A stretch of 64,000 bases of DNA from Trebouxia sp. TZW2008 (lineage: Eukaryota > Chlorophyta > Trebouxiophyceae > Trebouxiales > Trebouxiaceae), in assembly GCA_002118135.1 (NCBI GenBank), contig BDIU01000154.1, positions 295,639 to 359,638 of the forward strand. Reading direction: 5' to 3'. The notes beneath the pieces were generated by a model, which saw nothing but the letters and a program-made list of their open reading frames with translations, was not told the origin of the DNA and did not search any database. Position numbers and translations under genes: made by a program. Shown piece by piece: positions 1-12,049 of this stretch. Every line of letters starts with the position of its first letter. Position 1 is the first letter of the stretch.

Positions 1-3000
1 AGCTGCTGCAGACTGCGCAGCTGCAAAGTCTTGAGCTGTCTCATGCGCCTCAGGGCTGAGCTGCAGTGACTGCACTGCTGCAAAGCGATCTTGAGTCTCT
101 ACAGACTGAGTCGGAGCAACTGAGGCAGCGCCAATCTCCCTGATTGGCTTGCCCAGGCTTGTCACCTCCAGCTGCAAATCCGCAGCTGGGGCTGCAGCTG
201 TGGCTGTGCTACTGTCAAGCCCTGGCTCCCCATCAGATGCGCTGTGCTCATTTGTGCAGGCAGGTTCAGCAGGCTTTGGCTCATCCTGCGCTGTGGCAGC
301 TGCAGCAAGGGCTTTCACCGTCATGGGCTGAGCCTGGACAAGCTCCGTGGGTGTGACATCAGTGGACTCAGAACATGTCAGCACCTCAAGCTCTGCGCCT
401 GCTGACAGTTCACAGACTGTGGCAGCATCTCTCCCAGACTCCAGTGGCTGAGGAGGGGCCTGGTATGGCTCAATGGTGTCAATTTCAGGCAGGACTTGGC
501 TTGCCAATCCTGTTGCACCAGCAGCACTGCCTTCAGCGGCCAAAGGCTGCACAGCGGCATGGTCTATTGGCTTTGCCAGGTCAAGCTCAGAGGTGTGTGA
601 GACAATGGGCTGCACATCCTCACACTGTGCGAATTTGTCTGCAGGAGCACTGATGATGGCCTGGGACTGAAGACCAGCTGCAATGCTGTTCTTGAGTAGT
701 GGAGCGATGCTAGGCAACTCCAAGTCCAATGACCGCTGCCCGGATGTGACTGAGTCAGTGCTGATATCAGATGGCTGAGCATCTGAAGCTAGCTCGGCAT
801 CAGCAGCAGACTGAACAGCAGGATCCTCACTGTTGGCAGCGGGTTGAATGGATTGAGTAGGCTCAGCGTCAGTGGTAGACTGATTAGCAGCAGTCTCTAC
901 AACAGCAGGCTCAGCAATACGGCAGGCAAAAGGCTGCATGGCACCATCAGGCTGAAATTCTTCAACAGTCTCAGCAGCAACTTGGATAGAAGCTGCGAGC
1001 TGGGCTTGTCGCTTCTGAGCCCTCTTGTCTGCCATCTTGGCCTGTGTGATGGCTGACTTGGCAGCTTTAGCCTGCTTGTGCTGTGCCTTCAGCTGCTGCT
1101 TGCTCAACACAGGGCTGTCCTCTGGTCGACTGCAGACCGAAATAGTTTGATGTGAGACATTGCAAGGGCAAAATCAAGCTTCTTTATGAAGTGGCAATGG
1201 CTACGCATATGCATTGTTGCAAATTCTGTACGCAGTGGCTGGCGCTGCAGTTGTCCATATGTAATAAGACGGCGCCATCATGCAAGGCAGTGACATCACA
1301 TGGCTGCAAGTCTGCCTTGTGCAGCAAATCAGCATCACAGCTTTGCTCTCAGGTACTCAAGGAACTAACGCTAACACATTGTCAGCAGCACTGTGGGCTG
1401 AGTACAGATGGGACGTAGGGCTCTTGGTGCTTCACAATCAGTTGAGGCACTTAGCGCGACAAGACCCAGATGCTCAAAAGTGAAGCAAACATCCACAATC
1501 GATTCTGACCACTTTACAAGCAGTTTGCTGGCAAAGTGAAGCCTTTGCACAAGACACGCAAAGACACATACCTTGAGTTCTCAGCAACATATCTGCTGAT
1601 GTTGCGCTCTGCCTGTACCCCCTCCTTCTGGCGCAGCTCCTTTCTGGCTGCCAACCTCTTTTCAGCGTAGGCCTGCTGACGCTGCTGCAGGCTCATCAGC
1701 TGATGCTCATGATCTTTGCGCGCCTGCTGTGCCTGCTTGGCTGCCTCAGCATGCTTGAATGCAGCAGCTTGGCGACGCTGCTGTACAGTCGGCTGCTGAC
1801 GCTGCTGCCCTGACGGCTGCTGCATCTGCTGCTGCTGCCGCTGCTGCTGCTGGTGGTGATGCTGCTGCATGGCCTGGCCTGGCACACCAGACTGCTGCAC
1901 ATGTGCAGGTTGGGCTGAAAGACGCTCAGCTACAGCAGCTGCATCATGCTGAGCCTTGAAGGCCGCCAACATGGCCTCTTCTGCTTCGCAAGCCTGCTGG
2001 TCTGCAGCAAGCTGAGCTACGTCAACAAAGTCAGCATCCTGAGGCTGCTGCAGGGCCTTGGAAGCATCTGCATCTGCCTTCTGCTTGGCATAGTAAGCCA
2101 GTGCCTGGCGTTGAGCCTCCCTCTCATCAAGAGACAGCCCATCTTCATAATCTGAGCCCTCAGACTGCCCCAAGTCTTGCTGCGCTTCCCACCCAGTGTA
2201 TTGTGACCGCTGAGCCAGGAGTGTTGGCATCTGGTCCAGGTCTAGACTGGCAACGGCCTTTTGCAGGGCTGCAGCCTTGGGCAGCGGTGGCACGTCACTG
2301 GGACGCAGCTCACTGGAGCCCTGCAGACTGCACAAGAAGGAAAGCGATGTAAGTAAACATCAGCCATTGAATTGCTTGCAGCCACAAAACATTTAACGGT
2401 GTGTGTATGTGTGTCAGTACGTGTGTGCATATGTGCATGCATATGTGCGTGCATGCATGCAGACATGCATGCGTACATATATGTCTACATATGTACGTGT
2501 GCGCATGTGTGCACGTAGAGCACAATGTAGCAGTACTGATGACTTGCTTGAGCAAGCACACTACATGAACAAGAAAGACTTGCAGTGTAAGAACAAAAGC
2601 TTGCTTGGCTGATGCAAATCCAGCCCCATCAAACAGCCTGCATGGCTGTGATGTGCTGATGCAAGGCAGCATGAACACTTCCCAACTTTCCGTGCGATGC
2701 ACCAGTCTAAGTCAAATACAGCTTGGAAGCAAACAGAAGTTGCCACACCAACTGCAGTAGAGCTGATGATACTAACCTGCTGGGTGGCAGCATGAACACT
2801 TCACAACTTTTTATGCCATGCACCAGTCCAAGTCAACCAAAGCCTGGAAGCAAACAGATGCTGCCACACCAAGTGCAATAGAGCTGATGCTGATACTGAC
2901 CTGCTGGGTGGCAGCCTGTAGTACACTACCCCACAGACTTCGTCCTGGTGGGCTAGAGGCTCCAGCTCCTCACTGATCTCCCAGTCATCCCGGCGTAGCC

Positions 3001-4873
3001 AAGTCCCATCAGGGAGCCGCTGAAGGTAAGCATAATGACCCCTCTTACCGCCCTGGCCCATGTGCAGGACCACCCCATCCAGTGTGAAGTCAGTACCCCA
3101 CCCATCTTCCAATGCATTTGGGGTGCAGAAGGGGGGCATTTCTAAGATGGAATGGTACTCAAGAGGGTCAGCAAACTTTTTGCCATCACGCTGCAGCACA
3201 CATAAGTGATTTTGAGCACTGACTCACTCACATATTATGGATCAGAGTCTGGATAGCACGGAAAGCAAAATTCAACTGAAATTGCCGTGAAGGGAAGAAT
3301 GCAATGCATTGGGCTACAGGTCAGGGCTTGCAAATGCCAGATTGATGCTTGCACTACAGGTCACACCTATGCATGTCAATGCATGCAGGGTTTGCAATCA
3401 TCTGCAATGCACTTGCTTCACTGGTGAGCAAGATTCAAGTGAGTTGTACGCGACCACAGAGCTTTGCCTACTGAACATGCCTGTGGCATGTGGACAAAGG
3501 CAGATACTGCATGCTTTTGTTTGTGAGCGGATCAAGGCAATTGCCTCATAGCAGTAAAGCCAGGAAGCATGGACCAATTGAACTGGAGCTCTTACACAGT
3601 CGTAGCAGATGCAATGAATACCAGCTGGGCAAGCAGAAGCGATTGTTTGATGCAGAACCATTGGGCAAAACATGCGGCTGATAATGCTTGAAAGTTCATT
3701 TGGCGATGTCTGTGATTGCTGTGTTGTTAGAAAGCTCTGGCATTGCTAAATTGGACCGACTTGAAATCCGCACTGTTGATTTGCAGTACGAGGGCAAGCA
3801 ACAAGGCCTGCTGTCAGCAACTGGCATTGAACGCTCTTTATTATATACGCTCTTACCGCTCCCCTCTTGATGTTGAGCACTAGCGCCTGGGGAAGACGCA
3901 CCACCCTGCTTGAGACAAGCCCCTGAACTTTGTCCTCTTCACCTTGACAGCACTCAATCGGCACATCCAGATCCGCTGCCATGAAAAAGTTTTCTAGACA
4001 GCCTTCCAGGGTTGGGGCAGCTAGGACGAGGTCTAGGATGAGGATCTTCTGTGGGACTGCTTGGACCCTGGCCTGTTGGCAAGCCCCCTGGCAAACCCAG
4101 AAAGTTTGGATGGCCGTAGTGAAGACGCTCTCAAACACCTCCTACATGCGACGCAAAGCAGTAGTGTATACAATGCTTTGTCGTTCATTCTGCAGATGAG
4201 CGGGTGATGTGTAATGGCTGACCTGACTTGGGCTGAATGTCGGCTTGGCTTGACCCTGCTCCTGGAAGGGAGGGTCACCGGCAAGAAGGCTCAGCGTCCA
4301 CTGCAGCGCTTCTGCCCAACATTGTTGCCGCTGTGCCGGGCCAGTGATGACCTGGACCTGTTCCAGAACTGCTGGGTGCCACTGTCCCAGCTCTTGCAGC
4401 AAGACTCCTGCATCGACTGATGCGCTGTCCTGCAGCATTGCTTCGCAGACCTCTAGCAAACGAGTCCATAGCCGCAGGTGCGATGAAGGTGGTGCTGAGC
4501 TGATTTGCTGGACCAGCAATCGGCTGATGGCAGGATTGCGCAGAATAGTCTGCAGCCCTGCGTTGAAGAAGCACCTGCAAGACGAACTGCTGTAAGTAGA
4601 GCTGTACTGCGATTGACAGCCCGCGAAAAGGTCAAGCGGTGTTTACCAATTGGCGCCTGGTGGATTTTCAAGGCCTGTCCGACTCAGCTGCAACTCCAGC
4701 CCTGTAGGCATTGCCGCAACGCCCACCGGCAGCACGTTCTCGAAATGACATGCAACGCCGGGCCGAGGTAAGGCACGCAACGAAGCTATGTGCGACCTGG
4801 TCCTGCAAGTCCTCGTTTGACCTATCGCAGCAAGAAGAAGACAAGTGCCAAACTTGATATTCCTTGCCTGCAT
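1..4873 (-). CDS. Ubiquitin-specific protease-like protein USP-A (3' end outside window)
   Basis: Predicted cysteine protease that removes ubiquitin (peptidase C19 type). Exons: 4873-4647, 4574-4223, 4141-3857, 3190-2901, 2327-1572, and 1129 to beyond base 1; all phases agree. The Cys box is split by the first intron: GLENPPGANW, then CFFNAGLQTIL, giving catalytic Cys at about residue 77. Exon 3 has a Cys-containing middle part (VCQGACQQ) and LPQALVLNIKR, typical of the USP core. Exon 4 has the His box GKRGHYAYLQRLPDGTW followed by RRDD (His about 340). Exon 5 encodes LRPSDVPPLP and a Gln-rich coiled-coil-like region; exon 6 is Lys/Ala-rich, then acidic Ser/Ala/Glu-rich, and stays open to the window edge. 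The start is uncertain: ATG 4873, or ATG 4711 just before the Cys box. Its exon order and Cys-box intron match USP-B at 16-30 kb, so the two are probably old tandem paralogs. Activity is inferred from motifs only. Confidence 0.72.
2399..2520. repeat. Alternating TG/CA/TA tract in USP-A intron
   Basis: About 120 bases of nearly pure alternating purine-pyrimidine sequence (TG, CA, TA and GC steps with recurring TGCATG and TACATATG words) in the intron between exons 4 and 5 of USP-A. Such tracts can adopt Z-DNA. Short open frames crossing it on both strands are artefacts of the repeat. Confidence 0.8.
2671..2912 (-). repeat. 121-bp tandem duplication carrying a 5' splice site
   Basis: Two imperfect copies with a 121-base offset (2671 and 2792). 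Each contains, on the minus strand, the last bases of USP-A exon 4 (coding LPPS) and a donor. The used donor at 2901/2900 is followed by GTCAGT; the duplicate about 120 bases further into the intron reads GTTAGT after the same exon-like bases. The second donor could be used alternatively or be a relic. Confidence 0.75.
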
Positions 4874-6841
4874 GCATACTGCATGTCTGGCAGTTGCCGC
4901 ACCATGTCATGTTCAGACCTTCACCACTGCGGCTCACCATATGCATAGACATCGTTGGAGTTTGTGCGTGCGCGACGCAGCTTTGGAGACCCGAGCAAAC
5001 CAAGGTGACGATCTCGGGACTACTGAGCATCAGGGTCAAGCTGCAACCCCTTCTGTGAATCTTGTGCCACGATCGCTGCTGGGAGATTGTCTTTCTAGTG
5101 GCTGTCCTTGCAACAAGATGTCACACCGTCTCTGTTGCCTTGCATGCCTGTCAACAAGCAGCACATAGAACGCTGCTATTGCTGTTGCTAACACGCTCAA
5201 AACGTGGCACACGACACACCCCTCCTAGTCAGTAGAAAAAGGAAGCAATTATTGAAGGGGACGCAAACGTACGATTTGCCAAGCAGCATCACTACTCAAG
5301 CTTTGTAAACAGGCTTTGCATACCGCTTCATCAGTCCACCCTCGGCAGATGTGCTAAAGTGTGCAAATCCACATACGCATGATCACAATGGAACAGCTTA
5401 GCCTGCCAAGAGCTAATGTGTCTGACTTGTAAATCCTGCGGCATATATGGCATGCAACCTGCGCCTTGCAGAAGTTATTTCAGGACTGCAGTACCGGTAA
5501 TGTTTCACAAATGCAGTACGACAATCTGTAGCCCAGCAGTGGCTGTTTGAGCACAACACAGCAATATGCAGCTTATCACAGGTCCGTTGGATCAAGCTGA
5601 GTCAGCGTCTTGCCATCACACAGCTTGCAGGCGACTCACACCCAGTGATGGGGATAGTGACTACTGAAGTCCAGCTGTTTATGCAAAATAGTATTTACTG
5701 TCTGTTTGCTGCTGTATAGTACTGTGTGGCTGTGCAATATCTTGAAAAGATGTGACTCAGCATGCCCTTGAAGTATGGCCTTGCAAGGCATTGCTCTCAG
5801 CTTCCTGTTCAGGGTAGAGGATGGCTAAGCTCAATTTGAAGATCTCATGACCTGTGAGGCATGTGCTTGTGTGCGCTTAGAAGCACATATTCAGGGATGT
5901 GTCATGTCAACTAAAACTGGTAAGACGAGCTTGCTTTTGCGTCATGGGCACCTCCTATTTTTGATGCTTGCGGCATATTCTTCACCAAGGGAATCCTGGC
6001 ACTTCCTTATTGCTTTTGAAGTACTTTTACACCTATATGTGTGACAGTACTTGTGGGCTGCCAAGCAGTAGCAGCAGCAGATTGTTTGTTGAAGTGTCTT
6101 GTTGTGAATTCAGTCAAGTGCTTGCAACAGACTTGGCATGCACAGATGAACCTGACAGGCCTAGGAACACACTTGGAACAAAGCCAAAAGCAAGCTTGCG
6201 CAAGCAAGAAAGCAATACATTATCAATTCGGCAAATGCACATGTGTAGATTGTTCAGTTCATCCAGGGCACTTGGATTGTGCTGCCTGGGTCAGCAGAGA
6301 CTTGGAGACATGTTGAGACGCTCGGTGCAGCATTATTGGAAGTGATTAGCCACTATAGCAGAATGGTCTGTGATTGTCAACCTGACTTATGGTTGCGGAG
6401 ATGATTTCTATCTCGGCCGTTGTTTTTTGGGGTGGCTTTGCAATGATAATTTCATGACCATGGGGCTATATGCATGCTTACCAGCAGGGCAATGTCATTG
6501 GCAAAATCAAAGTTGAGTGACCAGCATGCATGCACATATGCATTCTGAATTGAGCAACCTAGCGCAGGAGATCTCTAGCAGCACCGCACGCTATGGGCCA
6601 ATTTTGTTTATCCCAATTTTGTTTATCCCCCTTTCCCCCTGCACCTATGCCTGCTGTTGCTGGCAACAACGCGTTCAAGCTGTGGCCCGCTGAGAGAATG
6701 CATAAGCGTGAGTCATCGCAGGGTGACTCATGGCCGCACGTGCATGACGTTGTCTACCACCTGCTCCTCCCCGAGCACCGACAAAGCGGTCTGCATGCTT
6801 AAGCTCAGGAGTTTGACGTCGCCACTTCGTATGTCTATGCC
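4874..6841. other. Intergenic region between divergent USP-A and hydrolase/propeller genes
   Basis: About 2 kb separating the 5' ends of two divergent genes. I see no convincing coding exon, only short open frames without splice or family support. It should hold both promoters. The only distinct structure found is a perfect 15-bp tandem duplication at 6598-6627. No clear TATA box or other core element stood out. Confidence 0.6.
6598..6627. repeat. 15-bp perfect tandem duplication upstream of the 6842 gene
   Basis: The unit CCAATTTTGTTTATC occurs twice back to back, about 215 bases before the ATG at 6842. Each unit contains a CCAAT pentamer, so it could be a duplicated promoter element; that is a guess from position and sequence only. 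Confidence 0.6.
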
Positions 6842-9800
6842 ATGTGGCAGGTCTTGCCTTTTTTAGCAATACTTCTGCTGCCTATTTCTGCTGCGCCTTT
6901 TCAAGGCTTTCAGGCAGTTGAGGATTGCAAGGCTGCAAGCTATGGACTTCCCGGCTTTCGCAGCTCCAGGAATCTGTTCCCACCAAAAGATATCTTGTGG
7001 GACGGCGTGGACAAGGTTGCTTTCCAGAACGTCGAATCCACCTGGCTAGCCGGCAATTTCCGAGATACTGGCTCGGCTTTTGTTGTTGTGCTCTTCGGCG
7101 GTGCGATACAACACAAAGAATACTGGCCGGAACCCAACTTGATGAGGACTCTTGCCGTCAATCACGGTATCAGCTCGCTCGCTGTCGATATTGCTGGCCG
7201 AGGCGAAAGCTGTGGCACTGAAGCAGTGCTTAACTACACCTCAGCGGTACGCGAGCTTACGCTTTCGTCGCCAATTCTAAGCTCCGCATACTTTCTCTCA
7301 CACTCATTGGACGTGCAGCTTCAAGACATGGCCGCTGCCGTTCACTTTGTGAATAATCTTCCTGGTCGATATGCTGGAGCACTGTTTGGTAATCCTGCAG
7401 CTTCCAACTTCCACCTTGTTGCTTGCTGCTTCTGAGTGTGCTGCATCTTTCCGCGATTATTTGGTAGTCTCAACATCTTGAAAGTTTGCAAAACTGCTGT
7501 TGCATTCAGGTCTCAGCTCAGCAGCTTCTTCACTTCTTTTCTACGCAGCTCGAGTTTCTGATGTGCCAGCTGTCTTTGCAGCAGAGCCAGATGACATTCT
7601 AGTACTGTCAGGTAACATCATCCTGTGATATGTCAAGAGTCCAGATGTTCTGCGCTCAGCAGGAGCTGCTTTTTGCCTCTTGGCTTTGCATCCACGTCCA
7701 GCTGCACTAGCTTGGCGCAGTAATAGTCTGACCTATTAGGGTTGCAGCTGTGCATGCGTCAAGTTCCTGCTGAGCTACTGCAAGCTAGTACAGGAAGTCA
7801 GAGTTACGCATCACCACTCGCTGGCATTCTGCCTTTTCATAGCAGCTGTTGCAAGAAAGTGTGTAGTCATCTGTCAGAAGGCTTCAAGACAATTAGCCCT
7901 GTGCTCTGAGTCATTGGGCGCCAAGACTGATTCACCTGTTGTTCTGTGTACCCTACCTCATTGCACCACACAGCGTCAAGATCAAAGAATGTGTCATGGA
8001 CCTTATGCGTTGCTGTCCCTGCAGTGTTTGTTGACCAGTCTGCTGGCGGTGATCTCCCTCAAAGACTCAGCAGAGCTCCAGAGGTGGAAGTCACACTTCC
8101 TGTCACTGGTGATCACATTCTCTTAACAGCAGAGGTCAGTCTTCCCATGCGTGTGCACAACTCATTTGCACTTGCTACTGCTGCTGCTGCTGCTGGACAG
8201 ATTTTGGACAAAGCCACTCACTTGATGCACAAAAGCCAGTGTGCGCCCTGCTGCGTTTCGTGAGGTGCTATTGCTGAAAGGTTCTGTCAAACAAAGTCTT
8301 CTCTGTATTTGTTTTGTTACACAGCATGCCTGGTGCTTGTTACAGTCAATGGCGTGAAAGTGAGTGTAGCTTATGTGTGCCAGCAAATTTGACATATGCT
8401 TATATGCCTGCTGCAGAGCTATAAGGAGCTGAAGGCAATCAACCTGCAAGCTGAAATGTCTCAGATCCCATCAGATCTCCGGTTGTACTGGTACACCGCT
8501 GAGAATGGGGTACGCTTTCACAATACACTTGCTTGCAGTCTGCATGCTGGTCTTTAGCAGCATGTTTCCATGACAACGCACACACAGTCATGTCAAGCAA
8601 TTGCAGTATCATCATGTGTGCAACGTGAATCTGGGCGGTATCGCTGTAGTACATTTGCTCATGGCCTTCAGGGGTTTCTCAATGTGCCATGCCTTGCTAC
8701 TGTCATGCCTAGATAGCACTGCAAGCTTTCATGCATTAGTCTATCATGAATTGGGCTTGATGCTGAGATAGTGTACTGCTAGGAATGGCAAAGTGCCGGT
8801 GGGCATGCACAGTCTCACAAGAGCAACAGGAAAGGCTGAGCTGGACATTTGGCTTGCGCTTGCAGGCTTCCCTCAAGAGCGAAATGAAGAACCTGACTTT
8901 CTCCCATATTAAGCATTTCCGGCATCGCCACTTCCCAGAGGCACAGCACGACTTCCGGCTTAAACGGCCAGACGACTTTTTAATGCAAACTGCCAGTGAT
9001 ATGGCAGGAGAGGCTCTTGATCAGGAAGCAGCTCTGCAGTACATGCGCAAACACAAGCAGCCGTCACAGTACACGCCCCAGCAGCAAACAAATCCTGGAG
9101 CGTCAGATGTGACCCAACGATTGACCCTGCAAGACCGCCAGCAAGCCAGGCGTTTGATAAGGCAACGGCGGCAAGTGCAGCCTAAAGCGATACCGCAGCA
9201 CTTCTTCATCAATAAAGACTTTAAGTATGGCAAAGACACAGGTAATGCACAGCAGCCCATGTCACATGTTCCGCACGTGGTCTTGCATTGTGCTCAGCAC
9301 ATCTGTCTATCCCACTGACAACTGACACTGTGTCAGTATAAGTTCTGCTGATTTACAAGTGTCTTCAGCCCACTTCCTTCAAGTTCACTGCATAATGGCC
9401 TACATGTCGTCTCTTGTGACCCATCAGTGTAAGCCCTAGAAAAAGAAAATTCTACGCCGTCAGGTGTCTCAACGGGAGCCTCTGTCTAAAGAGGCAGCCC
9501 GGGAAGTGTAAGCCCTACGTAAGATGTCTTGTACATGGTGGCTTCTTGTCTTAAAGATGCACACTACATCACCTCAATCTCATCATTTTGTCAGCCTGTT
9601 GTGGTGCAAGGAGCATTTTGGCGCAACATTGCTGTGAAAAGCGTTGCGCTGCATCTGAAAACATGTAGATGTGTGAAAAGCTCAAACAATGTGTGATGCA
9701 GGTTTGGTGAACCCTGCTGCAGTAGAGTTGCAGCCGTTTGGTTGGCTGCTGATTGTGATGCATTACAAGGGCTGCTTTGGGTCTGACTGCCTTCTACAGG

Positions 9801-11657
9801 TTTGCTGCTGCTGTGCATAGCCTGCCTGTACATGCATTTGAAATGTCTCAGTTACCTGTTTGAAGCATGCAAGCATTGCTGTGCATAAACTCATGATCTC
9901 ATTGTTGATGCGTAAGCATTTGCAGGGAGCATGTTGGCATGCTGATACATAGACAGCAGCAATCAGCTGAGGCTTTGTTGCTGTCACCAACTGCTGCCAA
10001 ACCCAGTCAGGTTGACTGCAGCAATCCTTTTGTGTTTCAGCTTGATTCGCTTTATGCAGTCTATTAATCTATCATTGCTTTGAGTTGATCTGCAAATACC
10101 TTTCCCATTGCATGCTGCTACAGTTGTGTGCTTGCTAGTGGTCTGCCTCTATTGGCACCGCACCAGAGTTGCCTCACTTTTGTTGAACCTAGTTGTGCAT
10201 TGATTGTGTAATGTCACTGCGTGTTTAAGCCAGCGCTCAGTTTCAATCTGGTGTGCTGCAGACAGAGCGTGCCTTTACGCCCCCCTTGCTGGCAAACATG
10301 GGTGTTGGTGCTGAGCCTGATACCCGCAGAATTCTGAACCCCAGGATGCTTTCCTTCAATGCGCAGTCATGGGCCAGAGTGGTTGAGGAAGTGTCTGCAC
10401 ACCCAGTCGGCGGCTTGCGCTTCACTTCATTCAGGTAAATTCAGCTCCGTACGTCTTGCAAACAACCTGTTGTAATTGGTGCAGCACACTCTGCTGTAAG
10501 CAAGCATGGCTCTGTGTGGACCCCACACACAATCTTGTCAGTCGTCAAACAATCCAATACACTGTGGAATGGGTGCATGTATTGCTTGTGTGGAATGGGT
10601 GCATGTATTGCTTATGTGGAATGGGTGCATGTATTGCTTGTGACCCAGTAGACTGCAGTACGCATGTGTGTATAGCTGTCAATATCATGTGAGGCTGGGC
10701 CACAACAGAGGTCCTATCTTTTCGAGCATCCCACTGTCAGTTGCCACACTGAAGTGTTGAGGCCTCGCAGAACCCACACCAGTGTAGCTGAACAGGAATG
10801 AGACCAGGATGCTGTACTGCAGGCCGTTTGTCTTTCAGAATCAGCTGCATGTATCCTACGCCATGGAGATCTTCGACAAGTCTTTGAACATGACAGCGAC
10901 TACTCTGAGCTCGACACACAAGATGCGCTTCCAAGGCAACGGCTTTGCAAGGATAGACCTTGACACCATGGAACTGCACAGCCTCATCAACTTCGCCCAG
11001 CCACTGATTCCCAGAAGGGAGTTTCCCTGCTGTGATAAGAACTGGGGAGTGTGGGAGGACCATGGGGAGCTGTACATATTGTACACAATCATGCCATGCT
11101 TGACTGTATTCAAGCTGGATGCAACACAGCAGTCAGGAGTCACGCTGGTGTTTGCTTCCTGCCTGAATGACGATGTTGGCGCGTCAATCTCACAAGACGC
11201 TAACCTGGAGATGCGGGATATCAGAATCAGTGGACACCCTGTGATCTGGTCACAGTATCCCCAGACGCTGCTGGTGTTGGTGCATCAAAACTGGCGAAAG
11301 CATGGAGGGTCAAAACATTGGGCAGTGCAGTTGCAGTTTGATGTCATCCAGAAGAGATTTGTGGTCTATGCTGTGTCCAAAGACCCTGTGCTCAATCACG
11401 AGCATTACTATTTGTACAATGACGCTGTCCAAAATGTGATGGCAGTTGGAAGCTACCACCTGTCTGAGGGGCATCTCAGGATCTTGTATGGTGATGGGGA
11501 CAAGTACTCAGCCTACGCTGATGTAGATGTATCCAACATCTCATGGCTATACCTTGACCAGACATCTGCATCTGTATGGACTCACGGCTTGAATGTTGCT
11601 CTTGGTGACAGAGTTCAAAGCATTTCGTATACAGAGTATGAAAGCCTGATATGGTAA
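6842..11657 (+). CDS. Secreted alpha/beta-hydrolase-like and beta-propeller fusion protein
   Basis: Exons 6842-7388, 7510-7611, 8025-8108, 8325-8359, 8417-8509, 8866-9241, 10266-10434 and 10823-11657 join to 746 residues with every phase matching. The exon 3 donor is the weakest call (GTGATC, chosen because it gives the required phase). Residues 1-20 look like a signal peptide (MWQVLPFLAILLLPISAAP). Residues about 60-220 resemble an alpha/beta hydrolase: a hydrophobic strand (AFVVVLFGG), DIAGRGES, and a nucleophile elbow GLSSAA formed across intron 1. The C-terminal 280 residues have the pattern of a five-bladed glycosidase-like propeller (GH130/GH43-like fold): RPFVFQNQLHVSY, DKNWGVWEDHGELYILYT and YGDGDKYSAY. 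This suggests a carbohydrate-active or ester-cleaving protein of the secretory pathway or cell wall. The fusion is supported by the phases; function is inference. Confidence 0.65.
10563..10640 (+). repeat. 26-bp minisatellite, three units
   Basis: Three head-to-tail copies of a 26-base unit beginning TGTGGAATGGGTGCATGTAT, differing at the last base, in the last intron of the hydrolase/propeller gene. It leaves a short spurious open frame. Confidence 0.92.
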
Positions 11658-12044
11658 TGAGCTTGCAGGAAACGTATGTGTTATGTTGCAGCTGTGCTCT
11701 GCGGCCTTTTTGATCACTTTTTGCCAACCCAGTCTGCATCTGGGTGCTTTTTGATTTCGAAAAGGCTTGCACACAGCACAAGGTGCTGTTTGTCTGAGTG
11801 TTGTGTGCTGGCAGCATGTGCATGATGTGTAGAGTGTGACAGTGATTTTTTTCCTCAGGTGCATGCATGTGACCTTTCAGACAGTTTCTGCTCGAACTTT
11901 CATCTGCCACATGATGACGTGCCAGATTTGCTTTACAACATTGCAGAGATGTATACAGAATGTGTGAGTGATGATTTAAGGAGCTCCAGTGTGTTGTTTC
12001 TCAGATTTGTTCGACTGACAGCAAGTGATGTGATGTTGAAAGCT

Positions 12045-12049
12045 TGTAA
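12045..12049 (+). terminator. Candidate TGTAA polyadenylation signal
   Basis: TGTAA, the usual green-algal poly(A) signal, lies about 390 bases after the stop codon at 11657. It is the first clear one downstream. The motif is short, so chance is possible. Confidence 0.4.

Noticed and set aside
2403..2612. Plus- and minus-strand open frames full of Met, His, Cys and Thr across the TG/CA tract
   Set aside because: Produced by the alternating dinucleotide repeat inside an intron.
9940..10250. Additional exon in the hydrolase/propeller gene
   Set aside because: Exons 9241 and 10266 already join in phase, and I found no acceptor/donor pair enclosing coding-like sequence here.
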